Shown piece by piece: positions 52,730 through 60,572 of a stretch of 64,000 bases of DNA (the stretch's first letter is position 1; every line of letters starts with the position of its first letter). Source of the DNA: Pseudomonas sp. P818 (GTDB lineage: Bacteria > Pseudomonadota > Gammaproteobacteria > Pseudomonadales > Pseudomonadaceae); contig NZ_ATKM01000012.1 in assembly GCF_000418555.1 (NCBI RefSeq), positions 1-64,000 on the forward strand, in the 5' to 3' direction. A program made the translations under genes and the position numbers. The notes beneath the pieces were generated by a model, which saw only the letters and a program-made list of their open reading frames with translations, did not search any database and was not told where the DNA came from.

Positions 52730-53806
52730 ATGGCTGATTTACCGATCGACGACCTCAACGTCGCTTCCAACGAAACCCTGATCACCCCCGATCAGCTCAA
52801 ACGCGAAATTCCCCTGACCGACGCCGCGTTAAAGACCGTAGCCCATGGCCGTCAGGTGGTACGCGACATCCTCGACGGCAAGGATCATCGCCTGTTCGTG
52901 GTCGTCGGCCCCTGCTCGATCCACGACATAAAGGCTGCCCACGAGTACGCCGAGCGCCTCAAGGTGCTGGCTGCCGAGCTGTCCGACAGCCTGTTCCTGG
53001 TCATGCGCGTGTACTTCGAGAAGCCGCGCACCACCGTCGGCTGGAAAGGTCTGATCAACGATCCGTATCTGGACGACTCGTTCAAGATCCAGGACGGTTT
53101 GCATATCGGCCGTCAACTGCTGCGCGATCTGGCTGAAATGGGCCTGCCCACCGCCACCGAAGCGCTCGATCCGATCTCCCCGCAGTACCTGCAGGACCTG
53201 ATCAGCTGGTCGGCCATTGGCGCGCGTACCACTGAATCCCAGACCCACCGCGAAATGGCCTCGGGTCTGTCCTCGGCCGTCGGTTTCAAGAACGGCACCG
53301 ATGGCGGCCTGACCGTGGCGATCAACGCGCTGCAATCGGTTTCCAGCCCGCACCGCTTCCTCGGCATCAATCAGGAAGGCGGCGTTTCCATCGTCACCAC
53401 CAAAGGCAATGCCTACGGCCATGTCGTGCTGCGCGGCGGCAACGGCAAACCCAACTACGACTCGGTCAGCGTGGCCATTTGTGAGCAGGAACTGACCAAA
53501 GCCGGCATCCGTCCGAACATCATGGTCGACTGCAGCCATGCCAACTCGAACAAGGACCCGGCCCTGCAGCCGCTGGTATTGGAGAACGTCGCCAATCAGA
53601 TTCTGGAGGGCAACAACTCCATCGTCGGCCTGATGGTCGAGAGCCACCTGGGCTGGGGCAACCAGTCGATTCCGAAGAATCTGTGCGACCTCAAGTACGG
53701 CGTCTCCATCACCGATGCCTGCATCGACTGGGACACCACCGAGAAGAGCCTGCGCAGCATGCATGCCAAGCTCAAGGACGTGCTGCCCAAGCGACCTCGC
53801 GGCTGA
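52730..53806 (+). CDS. aroF: 3-deoxy-7-phosphoheptulonate (DAHP) synthase, class I
   Basis: A 358-residue first enzyme of the shikimate pathway, condensing PEP with erythrose 4-phosphate. Landmarks: 'FVVVGPCSIHDIKAAHEYAERL', 'MRVYFEKPRTTVGWKGLINDP', 'GARTTESQTHREMASGLSSAVGFKNGTDG', 'IMVDCSHANSNKDP' and 'GLMVESHLGWGNQ', which carry the metal and substrate ligands. I start at 'MADLPIDD'; an ATG 12 bases earlier is in frame and neither has a strong site. Which aromatic amino acid inhibits it cannot be read reliably. Confidence 0.95.
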   Translation: MADLPIDDLNVASNETLITPDQLKREIPLTDAALKTVAHGRQVVRDILDGKDHRLFVVVGPCSIHDIKAAHEYAERLKVLAAELSDSLFLVMRVYFEKPRTTVGWKGLINDPYLDDSFKIQDGLHIGRQLLRDLAEMGLPTATEALDPISPQYLQDLISWSAIGARTTESQTHREMASGLSSAVGFKNGTDGGLTVAINALQSVSSPHRFLGINQEGGVSIVTTKGNAYGHVVLRGGNGKPNYDSVSVAICEQELTKAGIRPNIMVDCSHANSNKDPALQPLVLENVANQILEGNNSIVGLMVESHLGWGNQSIPKNLCDLKYGVSITDACIDWDTTEKSLRSMHAKLKDVLPKRPRG

Positions 53807-53819
53807 GGGCCGCGCCACA

Positions 53820-53852
53820 ACGAAAACGCCGGGCATTGCCCGGCGTTTTCGT
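53820..53852 (+). terminator. Intrinsic terminator after DAHP synthase
   Basis: A 15-base-pair stem, ACGAAAACGCCGGGC with its complement (53820-53834 and 53838-53852), ending in TTTTC. It may also serve the convergent GNAT gene. Confidence 0.9.
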
Positions 53853-53903
53853 GTCTGCACTCAACCTAGGGCGGGCTTCAGCCCACCACTGCCGAGCCGA
53901 CTC

Positions 53904-54176
53904 CTACTGGTGCCGCGAACGGCGCTCCATATAGCGTTCGACATAGGAGCAGGAGGGAATCACCGTGTAGCCCCTGCCTTCGGCATACTGCAGCGCATGC
54001 TCGGTGAGCGCGGCGGCAATGCCGCGCCCCCGCAGGGTGTTGGGTACGAAGGTGCGATAGATGTCCAGCGTCTGCTTACCCAGATCCATGTAGGCCAGAT
54101 AAGCACGATCACCATCGACGGTGGTCACGAACTGGTGACTCGCCTGGTCATGGTGGATGGACAGCCCCTCACTCAT
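53904..54176 (-). CDS. Small GNAT-like N-acetyltransferase (NATD1/YidJ type)
   Basis: A 90-residue protein. It contains only the core acetyl-CoA-binding motif of the short GNAT branch: 'TFVPNTLRGRGIAAALTEHALQYAEGRGYTVIPSCSYVERYM'. RGRGIA is the pyrophosphate loop, and the final Tyr-rich helix is typical of this family. Substrate unknown. It lies alone between the DAHP synthase and the GntP permease. Confidence 0.88.
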   Translation of the reverse strand: MSEGLSIHHDQASHQFVTTVDGDRAYLAYMDLGKQTLDIYRTFVPNTLRGRGIAAALTEHALQYAEGRGYTVIPSCSYVERYMERRSRHQ

Positions 54177-54316
54177 CTTCTCTCCTCTAGCCGCAACCCT
54201 TAGCGGCGCATTTGCTTTTATTTCTACCGATGCTTTGGCAAAAGCGCAAACGCTCCTGCCTCAACACCTGCGATCGACCAAGCTTATCAGGCGCAGAATC
54301 GCCCAGCCACGGGCAA

Positions 54317-55696
54317 TCAGAGGCTCAACAGGGCGATGCAGAGCAACGCTACTACCACCGGGATCAGCACGGTGATGACGAAGATGTCCTTGTAAGCCTG
54401 CTTGTGCGTCAGCCCCATGATCATCAGCATCGCGATCACCGCGCCACAGTGCGGCAGCGAATCCAGACCGCCAGCGGTGATGTTGGCAATACGGTGCAGC
54501 ACCTCGGGCTCCACGCCCATCTCCAGATAACGCGGCGCCAGCGTCTGCATGAATATCTGCAAGCCACCGGAGGACGAACCGACGATCCCCGAAACCACGC
54601 TCACCGAGGCGAATACCGACAGCAGCGGCGGCAGATCCACTGCCAGAATCCACTGAGCGAACTGGGCAAAACCTGCGGTCTGGGTAACCACCCCGCCGAA
54701 GCCGATCACCGCCGCCGTATTCAACAGTGGCATGATCGAGTCATCCGCCCCCTGCCCCAGCAGAGCCACGGTGTTACGGCGCAAGGCCGGAAACATCAGC
54801 ACAGCGACGCCGGTGGCGATCACCAGAGCGAGACTGGGCCAGAGGATCGGCTGCGCCTGGCTGAAGGCCAAAAGCCCACCCAGCGATCCTTCACCCGGTA
54901 TGACCGCACCGGACAAGGCAAGCAGGCGCGGCAACAGAATGATCCCCAGCACCACGATGATCGGTACCAGCGCCAGCCCCCAGTGCGGTCCGCTACCTGG
55001 CGCGCCGGCCAGCTGCTGCATGCGCTCGTCCTGCGCGTTGGGCTCGAAACCCTCGCCGCGCTCACGCGCCAGGCGCCATTCGCGCTGCAGATAGGCCATA
55101 CCGAGGACGATCATCACTAACGAGGCGAACAGCCCGATCCAGGCACCAGCGAACAGATCGGTACCCAGCGCACTAGCGGCGATCACGTTGTGAATCGATG
55201 GCGACCCCGGCAGCGCCGTCATGGTAAAGGTACCGGCGCCTAGCGCCGTGGCGGCGCAGAACAGACGCTTGGGCAGGTTGGCCTCACGCATCAGCGTGAT
55301 GCCCAGCGGATACATGGTGAAGATCACCACGAACACCACCACCCCACCGTAGGTGAGCACGGCACAAACCAGCATCGCCACCCATAGCGTGCGTTGTGTC
55401 CCCAGGCCTCGGGTAATGGCCTGAGCGATGCTGCCGGCCGCCTGGCTCGCTGCCATGACCTTGCCGAAGATCGCGCCACAGAGAAACAGCACGAAGAACT
55501 TGCCGGCGAAGGTGAAAGCCCCCAACGGACCGAATGGAAAATGTTCAAGCAATGCACGAGGTACGGCGACACCATTGGTGAACGCCACCAGCATCGAACA
55601 CAGCAATGCCGCGATGAAGATATTCACCCCGCGCAGCGCCATGAAGATAAGTAGTGCCAGGCCCAGCAAGAGTCCCAGATTCCCAAGCATGCGCAT
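54317..55696 (-). CDS. GntP-family permease (gluconate/organic acid:H+ symporter type)
   Basis: A 459-residue inner-membrane protein with 12 or so hydrophobic segments. 'FPFGPLGAFTFAGKFFVLFLCGAIFGKVM' and 'FTMTALPGSPSIHNVIAASALGTDLFAG' with the conserved PGSPxIxN loop, and 'GIVGSSSGGLQIFMQTLAPRYLE' near the C-terminus, are typical of the GntP/CitM-like group. The substrate (gluconate, lactate-like or a tricarboxylate) is unresolved. The upstream region is shared with the divergent oprI. Confidence 0.88.
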   Translation of the reverse strand: MRMLGNLGLLLGLALLIFMALRGVNIFIAALLCSMLVAFTNGVAVPRALLEHFPFGPLGAFTFAGKFFVLFLCGAIFGKVMAASQAAGSIAQAITRGLGTQRTLWVAMLVCAVLTYGGVVVFVVIFTMYPLGITLMREANLPKRLFCAATALGAGTFTMTALPGSPSIHNVIAASALGTDLFAGAWIGLFASLVMIVLGMAYLQREWRLARERGEGFEPNAQDERMQQLAGAPGSGPHWGLALVPIIVVLGIILLPRLLALSGAVIPGEGSLGGLLAFSQAQPILWPSLALVIATGVAVLMFPALRRNTVALLGQGADDSIMPLLNTAAVIGFGGVVTQTAGFAQFAQWILAVDLPPLLSVFASVSVVSGIVGSSSGGLQIFMQTLAPRYLEMGVEPEVLHRIANITAGGLDSLPHCGAVIAMLMIMGLTHKQAYKDIFVITVLIPVVVALLCIALLSL

Positions 55697-55961
55697 TCCC
55701 CTCTTTTATTGTCTTAGTTCCAAGTGCGGACAGTTATAACAGTTCGTACAACCGCCACACTGTAGGGATTGCGTAACTGACTATTTTTTAGCCAGCCGCC
55801 CATAGACCGTAGCCTGCAGAGACCTGCCGGAAGAAAAAAAACTGCAACTCTTGCCCTGGCTCCGTTTACTTACTAAAAGTAATAGGTAGTATGTACGCCG
55901 GCTAATTTCCCGCAGTTGGGGAATTGCTTTTTATGGAAAACTCCACCTCAAGGGGAACACG

Positions 55962-56213
55962 ATGAACAACGTTCTGAAATTCTCTGCTCTGGCTCTGGCC
56001 GCAGTTCTGGCTACCGGTTGCAGCAGCATGTCCAAAGAAACCGAAGCTCGTCTGACTGCTACCGAAGACGCAGCTGCTCGCGCTCAAGCCCGTGCCGACG
56101 AAGCCTACCGCAAGGCTGATGAGGCTCTGGCTGCTGCTCAGAAAGCTCAGCAGACCGCTGACGAAGCCAACGAGCGTGCTCTGCGCATGCTGGAAAAAGC
56201 CAGCCGCAAGTAA
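55962..56213 (+). CDS. oprI: Major outer membrane lipoprotein OprI
   Basis: An 83-residue Lpp homologue. The lipobox 'LAATGC'-type site reads 'AVLATGCSS', so Cys20 should be acylated. The mature chain is an Ala/Glu/Lys/Arg heptad coiled coil ('[38 protein letters not shown]') ending in 'KASRK', whose last Lys can be linked to peptidoglycan. AAGGGGAACACG precedes the ATG. Codon use is strongly biased to T-ending Ala/Leu/Arg codons (gct, cgt), unlike neighbouring genes, as expected for one of the most highly expressed genes. Confidence 0.98.
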   Translation: MNNVLKFSALALAAVLATGCSSMSKETEARLTATEDAAARAQARADEAYRKADEALAAAQKAQQTADEANERALRMLEKASRK

Positions 56214-56232
56214 TTTGCGACTCGTTTTTTCG

Positions 56233-56265
56233 AAAGCCGCCCCAGGCAACTGGTGCGGCTTTTTT
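56233..56265 (+). terminator. Intrinsic terminator of oprI
   Basis: AAAGCCGC (56233-56240) pairs with GCGGCTTT (56255-56262), with an inner CCAG/CTGG pairing, followed by T residues to 56265. It lies 20 bases past the stop codon. Confidence 0.9.
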
Positions 56266-56421
56266 ATGCCTGCGAAACAGGATGGAGCCGGGAAGTGATC
56301 ATCGCCACCGACACCCCAGCCCTTGATGATTTTGCGCTGCCCCACTTCCGCTACGGGCGAATTCTGCCAAATGCCAACTGATGGCGGCGGAAGCAGCGCC
56401 TGAGCCAGCCGCGCGCCGAAA

Positions 56422-57633
56422 CTACATCAATGCGCGCAGAGCGGCCGCCAGCGCTTGCGAAGCGTTGTACAGCGGCACGTGCCCGCGCTGCAGCACCTGG
56501 GCACTACGTCGGTAGGCTACCGTTTTCACCTCAAGCCCGGCGCCGACATCGCGCGCCACCACCGTGGCATCGAGGGTACCGGCAGGGTTTTCCATGGCGA
56601 CAGCGAATTCGCCGAACTGCTCCCCTGGCACAGGCTTGGCAGCAGCCAGGTGGGCCGCGACCGTCCCCGGAATCAGCGTGGCCGCGGCCAGGCAACAGCC
56701 GCCTGATACAGCCAGCGAGGCGTGCAGCGTTTGCGGAGTGAAATAGCGTACCGACAACGTGCCATCTGCTGCGGCCGGACCGATGATGCAAACCTTGGGA
56801 ATGGTTTCACTGCGGCTGATGTGCTCACGACTCATCAGCTCACCATTGCGGTTTTTCAATCCCATGCGCAGTCCTGCCTCGATCCACACCGCGCGCAGCG
56901 CCTGCAGAAAGGCGGTATCGGCTTCCAGTTCGGCCAGCGGTTCGCGTGCCGTCTTGCCGAAGGACGCCGCCTCGAGGATCACCATCGGTACCGCCACATC
57001 GACGCAGGACACGGCATGGCCGAGAATGACATCGATGGCGTTGCCGGTCGGCAGCAACCTGCCGGTCTTCGCGCCAACCGGGTTATGCAGAAACAGATCT
57101 ACACCGGGGAAGTACCCTGGCACGCCCGGAATGGCCACCTTGCGCAAGGCGTGATCGGCATCGCGCAGCACCCGGCCAGTGGTGATCACACCGGTATTGG
57201 TGTTGCGTATATCGATTTCGAAATCACCACTGCCGCCATCGCCCAAGCCCACGTCCAGCGCCCACAGCGGTAGCGCCGATGACATATTGCCGCAGTTCAC
57301 GCTCCAATCGATGTTGCAGTGGCCGGCGGCCAGTTGCGCCAACGTGCTGACCAGCCGGAGTCTGCCCGCGGTGTTTTCCTGCGCGACGAAGAACACCTTG
57401 TTGCTGGTCGCCGAGCCACGTCCCAGCCCCGTCAACTGACGGTTGCCTGGCAGCTCGCCGTCGAGCGGCACGCCCATCAGGTGACGCAGCAATTCCTCGC
57501 GCAACGCTATGTCCTTGGGCGCGAAACGCTCATCGATCACCAGGCCGGTCGAGGTACCGCCGCGCATGAAGTGCACGGGAAAAGCCACCACGCCGTCCTC
57601 CATGCGGATACCCATCGAGTGCGGCTGTTTCAT
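56422..57633 (-). CDS. PrpF-superfamily isomerase (4-oxalomesaconate tautomerase / PrpF-like)
   Basis: A 403-residue protein of the same fold as prpF at 24051-25238 but only distantly similar. Landmarks: 'VHFMRGGTSTGLVIDE', 'GLGRGSATSNKVFFVAQ', 'SVNCGNMSSALPLWAL' with the catalytic Cys, and 'SGGCCLAAATLIPGT'. The CGNMS and GGCC motifs suggest the 4-oxalomesaconate tautomerase (GalD) or a related tricarboxylate isomerase. I start at 'MKQPHSMGIRMEDG' because the long upstream extension is implausible. No catabolic partners flank it. The frame is separated from oprI by a terminator. Confidence 0.82.
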   Translation of the reverse strand: MKQPHSMGIRMEDGVVAFPVHFMRGGTSTGLVIDERFAPKDIALREELLRHLMGVPLDGELPGNRQLTGLGRGSATSNKVFFVAQENTAGRLRLVSTLAQLAAGHCNIDWSVNCGNMSSALPLWALDVGLGDGGSGDFEIDIRNTNTGVITTGRVLRDADHALRKVAIPGVPGYFPGVDLFLHNPVGAKTGRLLPTGNAIDVILGHAVSCVDVAVPMVILEAASFGKTAREPLAELEADTAFLQALRAVWIEAGLRMGLKNRNGELMSREHISRSETIPKVCIIGPAAADGTLSVRYFTPQTLHASLAVSGGCCLAAATLIPGTVAAHLAAAKPVPGEQFGEFAVAMENPAGTLDATVVARDVGAGLEVKTVAYRRSAQVLQRGHVPLYNASQALAAALRALM

Positions 57634-57871
57634 CTCTGGATGCTCCGTTTTCTGCGGTGCTGCAAGGGTACTCGATGGGTGGTGATGCCGTGACTCCTGG
57701 TATTTCACTTCCATCGCAGCGTGATGATTGTTGATCCCACACAGGTATCGATAGTTCGCGCCGATATCACCCGACAGAATCGGCGACTTTTCGTACAGAC
57801 TCAGGCTTGTAAACCAGGCAACAAAAAGCCCGCCAGCACGAATGCGGGCGGGCTCTTTCGAACCGTGAAGA

Positions 57872-58828
57872 TCAGAACGGGTTGTCGTTGCTGGCGACCA
57901 CGCTCTCGGTTTGCGTGGCGATGGGAACTGGCATTCCGTCTTCTGCTGCGACCACCTCGCGCACCATTTCCCAGTCGAGACGCAGGCCACTCAGCTCGTC
58001 GCGCTTGAGCAGCGCATTGATCACTGCCGTGTGCTTGTCGACGACGGACGGGTCGCCCTCGTCATCCAGCGGCGCGTGCGCTTCCAGGTAGACCTTGCCG
58101 CCACTCACACCGAACTTGTAGGGCTCATTGAGAATGCGCACTGGCGTTCCCACCGGCACCATCGCAGCCAATTCCAGCACGTTGTGGTTGAGCATGCGGA
58201 AGCAGCCGTGGCTGACACGCATGCCAATGCCGAACTTCTTGTTCGAACCGTGAATCAGGTAGCCCGGAAAGGACAGCGTCATCTTGTACGGGCCCAATGG
58301 GTTATCCGGGCCAGGCGGCACCACGGTGGGCAGGATGTCGCCGTCGGCAGCGTGCTCTTCACGGATAGACTTGGGCGGATACCAGGCCGGATTCGGCGTT
58401 TTCACGGTGACGCGGCCAGTGCCCAGCGGCGAACCCCAGCCTTCACGCCCGATACCCAGCGGGAAGGTGTGCACCACGTTCTGCCCTTTGGGGAAGTAGT
58501 ACATGCGGTACTCGGCCAGGTTGATCACGATGCCCTCACGCGGGCCCGGCGGCAGCACATAACGCGTCGGCAGGATGATCTCGGTGCCCTCGCCCGGCAG
58601 CCAGGGGTCGACGCCCGGGTTGGCCGCGACCATTTCCAGATAACCGAGATCGTTCGCCGTTCCCAGATCGGCGAAGGTGTCCTCGTACTTGGCCTTGATC
58701 ACCTGTACCTGGCCCACCACGTCCTCGCCTGGCGGCGGCAATGGAAGTTCGAGAGCCTGCACTGCGGCACTGGAGCACAGTGCGACCAGAGTCAGGCAGC
58801 GGTTGACCGCAGAAAAGCGCGACAACAT
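57872..58828 (-). CDS. L,D-transpeptidase (YkuD family), periplasmic
   Basis: A 318-residue exported protein with a signal peptide ('LVALCSSAAVQALELP'). Residues about 45-95 look LysM-like in placement ('DLGTANDLGYLEMVAANPGVDPWLPGEGTEIILP'). The YkuD catalytic domain follows: 'INLAEYRMYYFP', 'TPNPAWYPPKSI' and the nucleophile motif 'HGSNKKFGIGMRVSHGCFRM'. The enzyme may link OprI-type lipoprotein to peptidoglycan or form 3-3 crosslinks; proximity to oprI (also neighbours in PAO1, from memory) supports the first option. Confidence 0.93.
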   Translation of the reverse strand: MLSRFSAVNRCLTLVALCSSAAVQALELPLPPPGEDVVGQVQVIKAKYEDTFADLGTANDLGYLEMVAANPGVDPWLPGEGTEIILPTRYVLPPGPREGIVINLAEYRMYYFPKGQNVVHTFPLGIGREGWGSPLGTGRVTVKTPNPAWYPPKSIREEHAADGDILPTVVPPGPDNPLGPYKMTLSFPGYLIHGSNKKFGIGMRVSHGCFRMLNHNVLELAAMVPVGTPVRILNEPYKFGVSGGKVYLEAHAPLDDEGDPSVVDKHTAVINALLKRDELSGLRLDWEMVREVVAAEDGMPVPIATQTESVVASNDNPF

Positions 58829-58898
58829 CCGGGAGTCCCTTGAAGAGTTGAGTGATATTGCGGCGATTGTACACCGCTGTTCGAAAGCCTGGCAGACG

Positions 58899-59180
58899 TC
58901 AGCCATCCGCCCAGTTCGAGCACAGGCCCTGACGCTGCGCCTGGAAAGTCGCCAGACAGTCAGGACAGAGCCGGCGATCGCGCAGCCAGACCTTTTCCAG
59001 CGCCCGCCAACGCGGCTGTGCCGGTAACAAACCGCCACACAATGTGCGATCGGCATGCCCACCCAGGCGCAACTGACGAGCCACCAGGTGCACGCGCACC
59101 TCGCGACAGGCGAACAGGTCCAGCTGCTCATCCGGGTCGATCAGTTGATAGGCATAAAGGGACCAGGCGGGACGCGGCAT
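58899..59180 (-). CDS. Small Cys-containing hypothetical protein
   Basis: A 93-residue soluble protein with Cys in 'DLFACREV', 'RTLCGG' and 'RRLCPDCLATF' and again near the end. The CPDC with an upstream Cys could form a zinc site. It lies between the L,D-transpeptidase and tesA, a place where I recall a conserved hypothetical gene in other Pseudomonas. No function recognised. Confidence 0.65.
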   Translation of the reverse strand: MPRPAWSLYAYQLIDPDEQLDLFACREVRVHLVARQLRLGGHADRTLCGGLLPAQPRWRALEKVWLRDRRLCPDCLATFQAQRQGLCSNWADG

Positions 59181-59271
59181 CTGGGGCTCCGTGACAGGTC
59201 GGCCACATTAGCCGAAAGGCTTGAGACGGAAAAGCCTCTGCCTATGCAGTTTTCCCGCAGCAAAACGGTAT

Positions 59272-59877
59272 TCACAGCATGGGTTTGAGCGTCGGCCAGA
59301 CGTTATCCAGCAACACCGCCTGCGCGGCCTGAGTCGGATGAATGCCGTCGGCCTGCATCATCCCCGGCACGCCACCGACGCCCTCGAGGAAGAATGGCAC
59401 CAGCGGCACCTGTTTCTGCTCGGCCAGGTCGGCGAACACCTGAGCGAAAGCCGTGGTGTAGCGCGCGCCATAGTTGGGCGGCAGGCGCATTCCCAGCAAC
59501 AGTACATCGGCACCGGCCGACTGCGACGCATCGATCATCGACGCAAGATTCTGTTGCAATTGCGCGGGAGGCTGGCCGCGCAGGCCATCGTTGCCGCCCA
59601 GCTCGATGATCACCAGCTCCGGCTTGTGCTCGGCAAGCAGCGCAGAGAGCCGCGCGGCGCCGCCTGCGCTGGTGTCACCGCTGATCGAGGCATTGACCAC
59701 CGAGTGCTCGAAACCCTCCTCGCGAAGGCGTTCTTGCAGCATTGCGACCCATCCCTGGCGGCTATCCAGGCCAAAAGCGGCGCTGATACTATCGCCGACC
59801 ACAAGCAGGGTGCCTGCAACCGCTCCCTGAGCCCAGAACATCAGGGCCAAGGCACCACTGAGCCACCATGCACGCAT
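59272..59877 (-). CDS. tesA: Periplasmic arylesterase / lysophospholipase TesA (GDSL family)
   Basis: A 201-residue SGNH hydrolase exported by a signal peptide ('WLSGALALMFWAQGAVAG'). Block I is 'VVGDSISAAFGLD' with the catalytic Ser, block II has Gly in 'NASISGDTSAGG', block III is 'ELGGNDGLRG' and block V is 'DGIHPTQAAQ' with the catalytic Asp and His. It hydrolyses aryl and acyl esters, acyl-CoA and lysophospholipids in vitro. It is divergent from an ABC transporter pair, the same tesA-ybbA-ybbP grouping as in E. coli. Confidence 0.95.
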   Translation of the reverse strand: MRAWWLSGALALMFWAQGAVAGTLLVVGDSISAAFGLDSRQGWVAMLQERLREEGFEHSVVNASISGDTSAGGAARLSALLAEHKPELVIIELGGNDGLRGQPPAQLQQNLASMIDASQSAGADVLLLGMRLPPNYGARYTTAFAQVFADLAEQKQVPLVPFFLEGVGGVPGMMQADGIHPTQAAQAVLLDNVWPTLKPML

Positions 59878-59888
59878 TTGGAATCTCC

Positions 59889-60572
59889 ATGACTTCGAGC
59901 ATTCTCGCTGCGCGGAACCTTAGCAAAGTGGTCAGCAGCGCGGAAGGCGAGCTGACTATCCTCCATGATCTCGACCTGGATCTGAGCAAAGGCGACAGCC
60001 TGGCAATCGTCGGCAGCTCCGGCTCCGGCAAATCCACCCTGCTCGGTTTGCTCGCCGGCCTCGACCTGCCCAGCGCCGGTGCCGTGCTGCTGGCTGGCAA
60101 CAACCTCAGCGAACTCGATGAAGACCAGCGTGCGCGTCTGCGTGCCGAACATGTCGGCTTCGTCTTCCAGTCGTTCCAGTTGCTCGACAGCCTCAATGCG
60201 CTGGAGAACGTGATGCTGCCGCTGGAGCTGGAAGGTCATGCCGATGCCCGTCAACGTGCGCGCGCATTGCTCGAACGCGTCGGCCTCGGCCAGCGCCTGA
60301 CGCACTACCCACGCCAACTCTCCGGTGGCGAGCAACAGCGCGTAGCCATCGCCCGCGCCTTCGCCGCCGAGCCGGACGTGCTGTTCGCCGACGAACCCAC
60401 CGGCAACCTCGACAGCCATACCGGCGAGCGCATCAGTGACCTGCTGTTTCAGCTCAACCAGGAGCGTGGCACCACCCTGGTGCTGGTCACCCATGACGAG
60501 CGCCTGGCGCACCGCTGCCAGCGTCTGATCCGCCTGGAAGCCGGGCACCTGATCGACCGCGTGGAGCCCTGA
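59889..60572 (+). CDS. ABC transporter ATP-binding protein (YbbA/LolD type)
   Basis: A 227-residue MacB/LolD-type ATPase: Walker A 'GSSGSGKST', signature '[15 protein letters not shown]', Walker B '[17 protein letters not shown]' and H-loop '[11 protein letters not shown]'. It energises the downstream FtsX-like permease. The start at 'MTSSILAA' (59889) leaves 11 bases to the tesA start, so the two ribosome binding sites and promoters overlap; an in-frame ATG at 59868 lies inside tesA. Its TGA overlaps the permease ATG. Confidence 0.94.
   Translation: MTSSILAARNLSKVVSSAEGELTILHDLDLDLSKGDSLAIVGSSGSGKSTLLGLLAGLDLPSAGAVLLAGNNLSELDEDQRARLRAEHVGFVFQSFQLLDSLNALENVMLPLELEGHADARQRARALLERVGLGQRLTHYPRQLSGGEQQRVAIARAFAAEPDVLFADEPTGNLDSHTGERISDLLFQLNQERGTTLVLVTHDERLAHRCQRLIRLEAGHLIDRVEP

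Noticed and set aside
55840..55900. Possible sigma-70 promoter for oprI (TTGCCC, then TAAAAG about 17 bases later)
   Set aside because: The -10 match is poor and several other AT-rich placements fit equally; I could not choose one.
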